Of a stretch of DNA of 64,000 nucleotides, positions 22,515 through 34,786 are shown one piece after another. Numbering within the stretch: position 1 is the first letter of the stretch; each line of letters opens with the position of its first letter. The DNA comes from Albifimbria verrucaria. Lineage: Eukaryota; Ascomycota; Sordariomycetes; Hypocreales; Stachybotryaceae. Below the pieces are notes generated by a model, which worked only from the letters and a program-made list of their open reading frames with translations, had not been told where the DNA came from and made no database searches. Location of the stretch: NCBI GenBank assembly GCA_020081605.1, contig JAHREC010000013.1:4960001-5024000 (forward strand). The letters run 5' to 3'. The position numbers and the translations under genes were made by a program.

Positions 22515-23585
22515 TTAAGTGCTCTTGCTCTTGACCTGCCTCGGCAGGCCCTTGGCCCGTCGCGTCTTGATGTCCACCTCTGCGAGCTGCTTGCTGGCGT
22601 TCACCAGCTGGATCACGTTGATGACCTGCTTGGCAGCCATAACAGGCAGACAGACACCTGAAATGATCCAAGGCCAGGTCGAGTCCATCTTGTTGGCTCA
22701 GGCAAATTCAAGGGCGGCAGCACTGAAGGGGTCGGGAAAATCTGCTGTAGGATAGACGTGTTCACGGGAGTACCAGGCTGAAGGAATCCACCGCTCTTCT
22801 CCTCCACCGTCTTAATGAGGTGGGGCGACAGCAAGGGTGACGAGAAAGAGAGGAGATAGAGTCCAATGAAGAAAACCTCATTCATAGCACAAGCGATGAA
22901 AAGGACAGTCTGAGAAAGGTGTTAGTGGATGTGGGTGGGTTGACGGGATAGCAAAAGGAGAAACTGACCTTGTTGGTGTAGTACAGGCGCAACAACCAGT
23001 TCTGGCTCTCGTCGATGTTCTTGTGGCTTGAATCGGTACCTCCAACAACAAGGGAGGCATACATATGCATATAGTGGCTGGCGAAGTCCAGCGCAATCAA
23101 TCCCTGGAAGACGATAGCCCAGCGGGGAACGCGGACGAGAGGAAAACGAGGAGGCAGGAGGTGGTGCATCGATCCGTGACCATGTCAAGGACAGCGCCGA
23201 ATCGAGTCGACTGCTCGAAGATGCGGGCAAGGTGGCCATCGAGGGCATCGAGCAGGCAGGAGATGCTGTATAGGAGCGAGCACGTGCGAGGGTGCAAGGG
23301 CATGTAGTAGAGCGAGGCGATGGCGAGAACAATTCTAGAATAGCCTTGAATGGTGGTGTCAGTAACGAGGTCGCCGCATGAGGGTGCCGACAAAGTCTAG
23401 GCGTAGCGCATACCAACGATATTGGGCCAGAAGAGGAAGATATTTTCCTCGACTGCTGCGTCCGAAGCTTCCGGCGCAACGTGGACAGCGCCGTTGCCGT
23501 TGACGTTGGCTTGGTGCTTGTCGTCGAGGAGAGGCGCTTCCTCAGCAGCCTTTGCGGCCTGGCGCCGAGTCTGTCGTGTAGACAT
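22515..23585 (-). CDS. pis1: Phosphatidylinositol synthase (CDP-diacylglycerol-inositol transferase)
   Basis: An ER membrane enzyme that makes phosphatidylinositol from CDP-diacylglycerol and myo-inositol. Exons are 23585-23414, 23344-22969 and 22909-22515, with introns of 69 and 59 nt. The N-terminal 40 residues or so are hydrophilic. The CDP-alcohol phosphotransferase signature is complete in LLDALDGHLAR and RFGAVLDMVTDR (D-x2-DG-x2-AR-x8-G-x3-D-x3-D), among several membrane helices. Two losses are required: GGGG at 23124-23127 and GGG at 22734-22736. Restored length is 945 nt. Separately, an in-frame TGA at 22698-22700 stands where the family has Arg (ALEFA-stop-ANKMDSTWPW). A CGA to TGA transition explains it. 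If real, it would remove the last helix and tail (MAAKQVINVIQLVNASKQ). Confidence 0.92.
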
Positions 23586-26500
23586 TCTGTCGTAGGTTGG
23601 CGTACGGAGCGGCGGTTTGTCAAGGGCGTCGCGACGTCTGGAGGGAGGCTCGCAGAGTTCTAGGTTCGATTGCGTGCCGATAAGGCTGGAGGACGGTAGA
23701 TAGAGGTGGAAATCAGTCGAGACGTCGTCGTCAAGGTCGAGGAGGTGAGGGTCGATTGGTCCTCGCTTGGCTCGAAAGCATATGCCTGGCAACAGGAGAA
23801 GAAAGGAGAGAGGTGATTCCAGTAGGAGGAGGAAAGATTGCGGCGGTTGCTTCTTGATGATGATGATGACCTGTACCTAAACAAGACCTTGCCTTAGCTT
23901 TCTCGAAACTTACTTAGCTTGCTGGCCGTCTCGTCCAATTATCCCTGGCCCTGCAGTGGTGTGGTGGAGGTCAAGTATCTGGGTTGGGCAAGGTACTTGG
24001 CAGATATGCCACGGCCACCGGGCTTGGCTGGAGGGATGGCTCTTCCGGATGTCGCGTTGCTCCGTCGGTACCTCCGCACCGCTGGGCACCATCTGGGGCC
24101 CATGCCAATGATCAAAATTCCGCTCCTGCTAGGACAGGGGTTTCGGTGACTTCGGGACAGCCTGTGCGAGTCTCAAGCCCAAATAGGCTCAGTCTCAGAA
24201 ATTGCTTGTTGTAAGAGCCCATTTATCATTATATATGGCATCCGTGTGTTCCTGATGCTCCCGTACCTCTTCTTGTGATAAGGAGAGATAGCTCAATCTA
24301 CGTCTTCTACTTAGAATTGCTAACCCTAAGGCACTGAAGCCAGGACTGGAGTAAAAAATAATTTACAAAAATAGGAATTGAGGAGCGCCTCCTCTAACAA
24401 TCCTTTCCGCAAAGAAAAGGCGATGATCGTTAAGGAGACGTAAAGGCTTTGCTTGGCGATTTTTTGTTGATACGTCTACCAGTCCATGCGAGCGAATTGT
24501 TTAACAGCGTCTCGTTACAAGTGCTTTAACCAGCATGGCACCTTGAATCATCATAAGATTGTGATTTTGCTAAATGACACCTCAATGCCAAGTGTGTGAG
24601 CCTCGACGTAGAGTAAGTGGTAAAAGTTCTAATTCTAATTAATCTAACTGGCACTTGCTAGGATACACAACTTAGTCAGCTGGTTATCGCATTAACCATT
24701 GTTCCCTCCAACGTCATGCCTGCCTGGTGCGACTGAAATACGTCTGTAGTAATGACATGTCTCGGTCCAGCAAAGATGCTCGCGCGTGCGAGCCACACGG
24801 GCCGAGCTATTCGCGTGCGCCGCCGCCGGGTGACGTGTAAATATCTTGGGGGCCACCTACGAGAAAGTCCAAGTACCGCAACTGTCTTTGACCGGTGCAC
24901 AGATCACGAGCTGGGCCTTGCGCTGACCATTGCCAGCTGCAAGAAACCTGCTTCGGGGCTGCACCAGGAAAGCATCTCTTCAGCAGGGGGCCACAGCATC
25001 CACGGTGAGAAGGTTGTGGCCTGCATTGGCCTAAACGTACATCACATGGTAAATTTGGTGATGCCTTGGCTGGCGGCTGTGTGTCGAGGCTACACGACCC
25101 GTCACAGTAAGGATTGGATTGGCTGGCAATGTGACGGCGGGTTTCTTAGTTGGTTTACTGAGTGCCAGGAGCGGCGGCACCTTCATGGTTGTTGGTGCTG
25201 TCCGGGGCTTTAGCGTTGCGATTGCGGCCCGCGGCGGAGGATTCCCTGCATGGGCCTGTTGGTCGCTCAAACTCATTAACGTGGAATGATCCAGATCTGA
25301 CAGCATGGCGGAGGAGAAGGGTTAGCCGCCCGGTATGGCCACGGTCTGGGCCGGTCTATGGAGCTCCCTGGGTATGCTCTGCTGGCAAAAACCTTGGAAG
25401 AAAGCTGGTTTCCTCCCCGTTGTACGACAGCGGTTTGCTCCTGTCCGAGACATGGGGCTGTCTGTAAGGCGACGCAAAAGGTACCGGCTGAAAACTTGCA
25501 GATTGGGACCACGGAGAGTCGGTGGAAGAGGAAGCAGAACAAACAAGCAAGTGGAGGAGGGGCAGATACTACACGTCAGTTGGTCAACGGTGGAGGGGCA
25601 GAAGTGAGCTGACTCTGGGTAACGTCCCCAAACGTCGGCAGCGTTGGCTTTAGGACGAAACTGTAACGAACAAGCCTAAATTCAGTTTCAGTACTGCACG
25701 CGCACGTCGTCTATGAATAGATAACGCCGACCAAACTGTAAGCAGGTGTGCTTTGAGGAAGAAGGATTGCCTTGCTCGCGCACAAACATCCAGAGGACGG
25801 CCCATCGCTTTTGCACAAGACAACCCAAGCGGCGGTAGAGTTACACGTAGTTGGGGATATGACGAAACGAAAGGCAGGGTCTGCATGAGCCAACAGAGGC
25901 GTCAAACATGCAGAGCGAAGATGCAGGAATTCATGCCGGGGCTCAGAGGAAGGGACTTGCGAGTTACCTAGAGGTACTTGGCCTAGCCGTCTTGACCCAG
26001 TCGACCTGGCCTGCCTTTGCTCGACATCGGCCGACCAACGTGTCATGCTGTAAGCTATCGGCATCAGACATGCTGTAGCAGCCGATGCTCGGATGTAGTC
26101 AGTTCGGGTTCGGAAGCGCATTACGCACCCACAGTAAGCTGCTGCAGCGACAGTACTAAGAGCCGCCGCGGAGCAGCCCAATCAGCCCCGTCCAGAAGCA
26201 TATACAGTAGCAATGAGCCCTGCATATAGGACGGGCGATAATCAGGAGGGTCTTTTATGGCGGGGACTGTGGCACGCAATGGCGCACATCCTTTTCCTGG
26301 GCCCTGCTTGTCTTCGGGTCCTCCCTCCACAACGGCTGCTACCATCACGAAACAGGATCAGTAAGGGTACTGGTAGCTCGAGGTGGTCAACCAACTGCGA
26401 GGGGCAGAGATCGAAGCCCCCGCAACGAGCAGGACGCCACACGGCATTTGCATAACCGGATGCTGGCCATGATCATGGCGGCGCTTCTAAACTTACTGTC

Positions 26501-28397
26501 AAAAAATCATGATGGGTCGACAATCTAAGGTTGGCGTGTTGATCGTTCTGGCTCGGCAGAACGGTGCTGATCTGGAGCCACGATCTGTATTCGCCATGCC
26601 CATCTGGTAAAACGTTAGGTGTCGTCCGAGGTACCTGCATGGCATTGGGGGCTACCTGGCCTTAAATAAGGCGAGGCAGTTGGCCAGGAGCGGCTTGGCA
26701 AGCGGTATCAAGAACTGAGCACAAGGCCTGTCAAACGGCTCCTTCAACGGTACATGGGAGGTGCCTCAAGGAGGCAAGTGGCACGAAGATCATGAGAAAA
26801 GATCAGGGCTTACGGGTGATCTGCGCTATGGTTTAGGTTGCAATTTGTTTTTCTCTTGCCTGTTCTGCCAGAACTTATTACGGAGAGCTGCAATGGATGG
26901 GTAGAGACGATAACGTTTACTGGAGCAAACGGCGAGAGATGGAGGGTGGAGGTTGAAGTGATTTGTGGAAGTTGGCACACCATGACGGAGCATAACGTTA
27001 CCTGACGACTTCCATGGTACCTTGAGTAGTGTAGATACAAGCCTACCCAGGTGGGCAAATAGGAGGTAAGCACTCTGTTAGAGGTAGCATAGCGCATCGT
27101 CTGGTACTCTGGCTTGTCTGGGTACCTTGCTGGTCAGCCCTTCTCCGCCTTTGGAAATCAAGAACGATTGCCCATGGATTTGGGCCCTGCGATGGCGTAC
27201 TGGCAATGGAAGGATCAAGGAGGGCGCTTTGCGCAAGCCTTCTTCCCACCTGTACTGTGTGTTGTATGACCATGACAATATAGCAAAATCATCGCCTTAA
27301 CACACTTACTTACTTACCTACTTACCTGCCCACCTAGCCACGGCCTGTCCGACTGCAACTCTACCTTACCTCAGAGACTCCGGAAATTCTGCCACACTCA
27401 CTCACGCACTTCTCCTCCTCTCCTCTCTCCTCTCTCCTCTCCTTACTTCTCCATCCTTTTCAATCACACACACACTCATACACACCAACACATCCATCCC
27501 TTGGCCCCCAAGCTGACTGGCCAAAGACGATTTCATGTGCCTCTGCGACTTTTGCCTGTACCAACCCACCGCAGGCGCTGTCTTTTAGCTCAGTTCACTC
27601 CAGTCCGCCTGCACCCATTCCCCACACCGGCACCTTTCCGTTTGGCCTGTTCTATTCTCAGGCGCGTACCGTACGCTGTCCGATCCACTGCGCGGTCTGC
27701 CACTTCGCCCCTGGAATCCTCCTGATCCAGACACAGGACGGGGCTTCCTCCAGCGCGCTCCCACTCCAGGTGCCAGGTCGAGGCACGCTTTTGGCAGCGC
27801 TCGGGGCGCTGCGAGATACCGTACCTACCAGTCGGTATTCCCGACAGGCCTGATCCCAGCACCCTCTGTCTCTCGACCGGCTCCTTATTTGGAGATTATT
27901 TATCAATCTCTGCCTGCCTCACCCAATAGCCCCATTCATTGTCCAATTTTTTATTCTCTTGTTGAGGTAGCTTTGGTTAGGATTTTCCCCTCTTTTTCCT
28001 CTTGGTCTTCGCTCCATACTCCTATCCAGCTGGGTCCTTTTTCGGTCCGTAGCCGCGTGATTTGTCCCCGCAAACAAGTCTGTGTGTGGGCGTTTGCAAT
28101 TCAGTGCGCCAGACTCTCTTGGACACGTCGCTTTGGGGCTAAAACCAGTCGAGACTTTTTTAAGCTGCTGCTGCTGCTGTTGCTGCTTGCGCCAGTCTTG
28201 CACCAAGTTCACTTCGGCAAAACGTCACCGGAACTTTTTTTTTCTTCTTCTTGTAGGGCAGCCTCGCGGGAGGGGTCCTTGGATTCCAGCAACCGGCAGT
28301 CAAACCACCACCCCTTGACCTCTTGGCTTGGTCTGCTGCACCCTTAACCTCTGCAGAATAGTGCGACTGACCGGCTCGTGCCGTCGTTGTCAGCGTC
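23586..28397. other. Gene-poor 4.8 kb region upstream of pyrG
   Basis: No conserved ORF on either strand. The first 300 bp are the pis1 promoter. The part from about 24200 to 24680 is AT-rich. From 24700 to 27300 the sequence has ordinary composition, with many short open frames lacking any family resemblance. AGGTACCT palindromes occur (for example about 26630). From 27300 onwards come ACTT/ACCT repeats, a CT-rich tract and a pyrimidine-rich leader leading to pyrG. Confidence 0.5.
27411..27454 (+). promoter_or_regulatory. CT-rich tract upstream of pyrG
   Basis: A nearly pure pyrimidine tract of repeated CTCTCCT units. Such tracts mark core promoters or transcription starts of many filamentous-fungal genes. 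It lies about 0.94 kb before the pyrG start codon, so a long or spliced leader is implied if it acts on that gene. Confidence 0.45.
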
Positions 28398-29517
28398 ATG
28401 TCGAGTCACCCTACCCTCAAGGCGACCTACGCCAGCAGGGCCGAGACAGCTCACCATCCCCTCAATGCCTACCTCTTCAAGCTCATGGACCTCAAGGCGT
28501 CCAACCTCTGCCTAAGCGCAGATGTTGCCACCGCCCGTGAGCTTCTCTACATTGCCGATAAGGTCGGCCCTTCCATCGTAGTCCTCAAGACGCATTATGA
28601 CATGGTCTCTGGCTGGGACTTCAACCCACAAACTGGCACTGGCGCGAGGCTCGGCGCACTGGCGCGGAAGCACGGCTTCCTCATTTTTGAGGACCGCAAG
28701 TTTGGCGACATTGGAAACACCGTCGAGCTCCAGTACGTCGCTGGCTCTGCTCGCATCATCGAGTGGGCTCACATCGTCAACGTCAACATGGTTCCTGGAA
28801 AAGCATCCGTAACGTCGCTGGCACAAGCCGCAGCAAGGTGGAGGGAGCGCTACCCTACGAGGTCAAGACATCTGTCTCTGTAGGGACGCCTACGGCAGAG
28901 GGCTTTGAAGACGACGACGACGAGCCGGGCCAGGGCGACGAGACACCAGTTCAAGATCTTGCGTATGCGCCCCGAGCCGCAGAGGGACGAAAAGGCAGCA
29001 TCGTGTCGACCACCATCCTCACGCAACAGTACGAGCCTGCCATGTCTCCCCGGTTATCCAAGACGATTGCAGAGAACGACGACTCCCCGTTTGCGGGCAT
29101 CGAAGAGGCGCCTCTGAGCCGTGGCTTGCTTATCCTAGCGCAAATGTCCAGCCAGGGCAACTTCATGAACAAGGAGTATACGCAGGCCTGCGTTGAGGCT
29201 GCGAGGGAACACAAGGACTTTGTTATGGGCTTCGTTTCGCAGGAGAGCCTTAACTCCGAACCGGACGATTTGTTCATCCATATGACACCAGGCTGCCAAT
29301 TGCCACCCGAGGATGACGAGGGGCGTCGAGCGAAAACGCAGCACCCAGAGGAGATGGAAAAGGTCAGCAGTACAACACGCCTCAGAAAATCATTGGCATC
29401 TGCGGTGCAGATATTGCCATTGTGGGCAGAGGTATCTTAAAGGCGGGTGATCCCGAGGAAGAGGCTGAGAGATATCGGTCAGCAGCCTGGAAGGCTTACA
29501 CCGAGCGCGTTCGTTAA
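28398..29517 (+). CDS. pyrG: Orotidine 5'-phosphate decarboxylase
   Basis: Catalyses the last step of UMP synthesis, decarboxylation of OMP, in the cytosol. The catalytic D-x-K-x2-D array is visible as [13 protein letters not shown] (Asp99, Lys101, Asp104). The KTHYDMV substrate strand, [15 protein letters not shown] block and phosphate-binding IVGRGI motif are also present. Between the second and third blocks sits an acidic insertion of about 85 residues ([16 protein letters not shown] to IEEAPLSRG), the feature that makes Sordariomycete enzymes (pyr-4 type) longer than the 270-residue Eurotiomycete form. Two bases are missing: CCC at 28853-28855 and GG at 29362-29363. Restored, the single exon is 1122 nt, 373 residues, ending at TAA 29515-29517. 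As written, the gene would be null and the strain would need uracil. Confidence 0.94.
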
Positions 29518-30325
29518 GAGGGCAGGGCAGGGGTTGCCTGGGCCGGTGCCAACGTTAACACGTAACGTTATGTGCGGGTGTTCTTTACCCGTTGTGGCAG
29601 GGAGATGCTGCCTTTGGGATGGAGGTATTTTTTCTTCCCTGATACCAAGAAAGACAAGTAAGCTGTACAATGATTGCAGTATGACAAAAGTGACATTTGA
29701 TACGTGACGCCCCTGGTCTACATCCATGGCTACCGCTCCGGCTACGGCTACGGCTGCGGCTACCCTTGGCCCGTCCTCTTCAGCCCTCATGCGGTCCATC
29801 CTTGTAGCTCCAGGTACCTCACAAGAGATTTCGAGAGTTCCCTGCTCTAGTCCGGTTATGCAATGCCGCGTGCCCTGCAGTAGATCTAGAAGGAGGGTGG
29901 GCGAGTGCCTTGGATGGCCCCGGGCCTGGCGACGAGCGCTCGAGCAGTAATTAGTCAGGTTTGCTTCCCCATACAGGCAGCCCCACCTCTGAACAGGGTC
30001 CAGATCCTGGACCTGATTTAAGGCTTCATAGCTCTCTCTCCCCCTCCCTCACGTCACGCTTCTTTCGGAGTTAAGCCCTCGAACGACGTAACGACAAAAC
30101 TCGCCGTTTCCCAGGCGCAACATACCTAGCTCAGCCCACGTCGAGAAGCTTTCGACTTTTTGTTGTTCTCTCACATATCGTGGCAAATACCCTTCCCCGG
30201 ACTCGACAAGAACAAAAACCCACTCCACTGCCAAGCGCAAAACCGACGTAACCACCGTCCCCAGGCCTTAGCCTCTTGTCAACCACCAGCGAAGCACGCA
30301 CTAGTGACCCTTGGATCCACACGAT
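29518..30325. other. Intergenic, pyrG to Zn2Cys6 gene
   Basis: An 808-bp stretch holding the pyrG 3' region and the promoter and leader of the next gene on the same strand. An AGGTACCT palindrome is at about 29812. No gene was seen. Confidence 0.6.
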
Positions 30326-32850
30326 ATGGGCAGCGTCGCCGCTGATACTAGCACGGCTCGCGATCGTGCTCCTCCCAAGAAGCGCAGAAGAATCGTCATC
30401 TCATGTACTGAGTGTCACCGCAGGAAGCAGAAGGTGAGAATGCGCCCGGTCGCATAGCCCCTCGACGTGTCCCGTCGCAATTCGCAACCGTGCGCTAACA
30501 TGATCTCATCCAGTGCGACCGAGAGCTGCCATGTGCCAATTGCAGGTCAAGAGGCAAGGAGGCCGTATGCGCCTACGAGCCGGGAGCACCTACGGCAGCG
30601 GCGGAGGCGGCCGCAGCAGCAGCCGCAAGCCGGAAAAGCGACAAGCATGACTCTCCATCTGAGTATCCCAGCGAGTCGCCGCAAAGGAAGAACAGCGAGC
30701 CGCTTTCAACAATGGCCGCTTCCTGGGGCTACTCTCAAGCCGGCACATCAACGTTGGGATTCTTAAGAAGGATCGAAGCCGCCGATGATTCCAACGGCGA
30801 AGAGGAGCCGCCCACACCAATCACGCCAACAGACTCATTACAAGAGAGCATCACCATCAGAGAGAAGTACAAGAGCCTCATCCGCCAGCTCCCAGGAAAG
30901 ATGTACATGGACAAGCTCATCGACATTTTCATGACGAAATTCAACTACCAGTATTACGCCGTAGACCCCGGCGTGTTCTACCAGCAGCTCGAACAGTGGA
31001 ATGCACTGCCATTCAATCTTCTTTCATCGACAGGGCCGCAGGGACTGCCACCCGATCTCCGCGTCTTCCCCGCCGTGCTGTTCAATGTTGTGGCAATCGC
31101 CCTGCTTGCACTTCCAGAGGACCACCCAGTGTTCGAGGGCCTCAAGTACGCACGTAACATGACGTTTGAAGATTTGGCAATCGACTACAGCGACTCTGGC
31201 GATGCCATCGTGAACCTGTTCGGCAAAAGGAATCTTAGCATTTCTACTGTTCTCACCCATTTCTTGCGGGCTCACTTTTTCAAGTACATTGCTCGTGTAA
31301 CTGAATCGGTACGTTCAACTATGCATCGTTATGGCAATATGCTAACAACCCTCAGTGGCACATGATTGCCGTGGCAATTCGTGAAGCTCACGAACTAGGA
31401 ATGCACCGAGACAGTTTAGATCCTAAGCCTGCTGACTCCAGCATTGAAAGCATCCTAGAAAACCAGTGGCTCATCCAAAGGCGGCGAAACCTATACACCG
31501 TGCTTGTAATCTGGTAAGACTTCAATTATCACAATAATATGCAAGATAAGCCTCATTAACATTCATTCAGGGATATAAATATGAGCCTTTGCCTAGGGAG
31601 GAGTAAGCGCACCCAGAAACGATGTGGAAACTTGTTTTTAATGCTAACGGTCTGTGTAGGCGGCTGTATGGACAGTAGACAAAGTCCCCAACACCTGCAG
31701 TAGATGCACCCATTCCAAAAGATACCTCGAAAACGCCTGTGCTACCCAGAGATGAGGAAAATGAGCCTCTAACGCCAATTACAAGAAATCTCTATTGGCT
31801 CAAGATGATGGAACCCCTTCGAGATATCCAGGACTTGGAACAAGAAGGGCCGTATCCGAAGGACTTCGCCAAGGTCGACAAAATCCACCAGGCCATCTCT
31901 GAACTGGAGACCAATATGCCACCCGCGCTCCGCGACCAGAACCCTGACACCCGCTGGGATGGGCGACCAGATACCGCGTGGCTTCGAGAGGCACGATCTG
32001 GTCTCAGGCAGTGCCACTACTTCAGTTTGATGGCCCTGCACCGGCCTTACATCTTCCACAGGAAGCAGAGTCGTGCAGAGGCGCTCAAGGCAAGCTTGGG
32101 AATGCTGGAGGTGCAACAACGTGATTTCGAGGCTTCAGAGCCTATCTCATGGAGGAAGTGAGTAATTTGATCATCGAGCCATAAACCAACCTATAGACAC
32201 ATTGCTAACATGTCTCAAAGTTTCATGAACTTCTTTGGAAGCTTTGACGCCATTGTGCTCATCACATCCATCTACATCGTCTTCCCTTACGAGCACCCAG
32301 AGCTCAAGGGTGTCGCCCTGCAGCACTTCCACGCAACCGTTGAGCGGTTCTCGGCCATGCAGCAGCGCAACCCCTTGGCACGATCAGCACAGGGTGTTCT
32401 CAAAGCCATCCTCGTGAAGTTCACCAAAGCCATCGGCAACACGGCGCCGCCATCGACCATAGGTGCCGAGGGATCAGCAACACCAGCCTCCTCCGTGGCA
32501 CAGCAGTCTCGACACCAGCAAGCTTCCTAAGCCGAACGCACAGTGACAGGACCTCAAGTAGCGCATCTGTAGCAATTTTGGGAGATGCTGCATCTGTTGC
32601 GTCAAATCCTTACCCCGATTGGCCATCACCGGGAGAGTGCATCACCGGATTGGCAACCATGTATCCGACGTCTGACCTGATCTATAACGATCTTACAGCC
32701 GTGCAAGATGGTGCATTCATGCCGAACCCGGTGACGGATGAAGCCGCTGCGTTGGACTCGAGCGTTCTAGAGTGGCAATTTGGAGGTGACTTTGGAGAGG
32801 ACACAGTCTGGCAGTTTCTCAACCAGTACCAGCCGGGTGTCGTCGGTTAG
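30326..32850 (+). CDS. Zn2Cys6 fungal transcription factor
   Basis: A Gal4-type binuclear zinc cluster regulator acting in the nucleus. Six exons: 30326-30433, 30514-31308, 31356-31513, 31571-31602 (32 nt), 31660-32157 and 32221-32850. Cysteines 27, 30, 37, 43, 46 and 55 form CTECHRRKQKC..PCANC..C, preceded by a basic PPKKRRR stretch. The first intron falls between Lys36 and Cys37. An Ala-rich linker follows, then a fungal-specific middle domain (LIRQLPGKMYMDKLIDIFM; AIREAHELGMHRDSL; RRRNLYTVLVIWDINMSLCLGR) and an acidic C-terminal tail ending in Trp/Phe-rich WQFLNQYQ. Two losses are needed, at AAA 31681-31683 and somewhere in 32485-32510. Restored length is 2223 nt, 740 residues. Target genes are unknown; no metabolic cluster is adjacent. 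Confidence 0.9.
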
Positions 32851-34786
32851 GGAGGACAATGGATACAGGAGACAGAGCAGGATTGAGGGGTCAGGGCGAA
32901 TCAACAACCCAAGGGACCAGGGAAAGGAAGGAAATGTTTGCGTATACCTTGTATTGATTTCGTGCATTTTCGCGGCGGTTTGTTTTAAACGACATGATGA
33001 GGACATGGGTGGAATACCTTGGCTTGGAGGCGCTGATATATGGACGCTCATTGGAAGACGCACTTCCCTCTGGTTTATGATACTCACAGGCGGGCTTTTA
33101 TGAACAATGTAGCTGGGCTTTTGTGTTTAGATAAAAATTCACTTGACGTTGCCATAAAGACTTGCCCACACGTTGAAGAAGGGTGGTATCTGGGGTGGAT
33201 CTTGGCCGGTGACAGTGTTCAAGATGTAAGAAGCCAAAAGCTCTCTTTGTTGGCACGACTCCACGATTCTAACCACTGGATAACAGGAAGGGGGTATGAT
33301 GATGACTGCCAACGATGCTCCTGCGCCGAAGTTTCCGTGCTGCCGTTCTTATAGACGATGGTGAGCTCTTAATCACATATTGTGGGATCTTGGGCTCGAC
33401 CTCTCTGCAAGGCCGGGCTCCCTCCTATAACTTTTCATAGTCGAGTGGATCTTCGCCTGGGTTGTGCGGTTCCGTCTGTGGGAGCAGCGGGGTGGTGCAT
33501 ATTGAAAGCTTGGTGGGTGCTCATTTCTGACGAAGATTGGGTCTGAATGGTAGGTTGTCAGGTTGCCACGAGGTGCTGGATAGAGAGAGAGAGAAGCCAG
33601 ACATGTCACACTTTATCCAAGTAAGTACCTACCTACCTTGCCCATGTTTACTTACGGGTCATGTTGTTGTTTTTTTTGGTTTTTGTTTGATTTTTCTTTT
33701 TTTTTTCTTGGGAATGTTGGGATATGGTCACACAGCGTTTAGTCTTTGTGGGTTTCTTTTCTTTAATTTAATTGTATTTTATGTTACATATTTTGCCGTT
33801 GTTTTATTCATGTTCGAATTTAATCCGCACTCTGCTGCGCGTCGGTTATGCTGTAGATCGCAACTCAGGGAATCAAATATAGGCACAATGGTTGAATAAG
33901 TCTTGGCATACGTAGGTATGTAAGAGACAATAGCATCTCGGACGAAACAATAGGGCTAAGCGCCCCGAAAAGAGCAGTGACACGACCAACAGACTTGTTG
34001 GGCGTCTGTTTGATCTGAGATGAAACCGGCCGGCACTTGTCGAGAATGGCCTGTGCCCCTGTCAAGTCAGGTCAAATAGGGAATAAACTGGGGAGGGGGT
34101 CGGTTGTTTGCATACATACTACGTAGTAGTAGTAGATAGGCGTTGGGCCGGGAGCCTGGTCGTCCAACCAAAGGCCTCCAGGGAACGTGATGCGCTAGGC
34201 GACATGTTCAGGGTCCGTTTGGTCAAGCCAAGTTAAAGTGGTACTTCATTTACCTGCCCTTTGCGCCAGGTTCATGGCTCTCAACCTTGATTCTTGCCCA
34301 ACAGGACCAAGCATCCAGGCGCCTAACCAATATTCTGGAGTATCTGCCTATCGACGGTAATTTAAATTAGTGCGTACGAGGTGCTGTACCTCTCTCGGCT
34401 CTCTCTCTTTTCATCCATGCTACACTCTATCGATCCTACATGTTTGCCGAACACTGCCAGTAGTCACAATCCTAGCTTTCTTTTTTTTCTCCCTCTCTTC
34501 CTCTTCCATTGCTTCCCGTTTGTTTGCCTCAGACACCACTCTTCAATAGTTATTCATACAGTTACGCAGTCGTGCCTATGACGCTGCCTTCTGCCTGGCC
34601 ACCCAACCACTGCTCCGCCTAACTTATTATTGATAAAACCGACGGCAGAGAAACACTCCGTCCGCCGTGACACAAGCTACTTGCAGCCCGAACTGCTTCT
34701 GTCTCGGGGCCCGGACACCACCACCACTGTCTCTTCCCTCCAGTGAAACAAGAACCAGGTCCGTTGCCGTGCAAGATCGGCCCATC
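32851..34786. other. Intergenic, 1.94 kb, no gene seen
   Basis: This lies between two plus-strand genes. It contains a T-rich tract at about 33665-33712, ACCTACCT at 33627-33640 and a GTAGTAGTAG run at 34121-34135. Leader-like pyrimidine-rich sequence appears from 34380. No conserved open frame. Confidence 0.55.

Noticed and set aside
24752..25213. 153-codon open frame in the gene-poor block
   Set aside because: Cys/His/Trp-rich random composition and no family.
29135..29344. Antisense open frame in pyrG
   Set aside because: Shadow of the coding strand.
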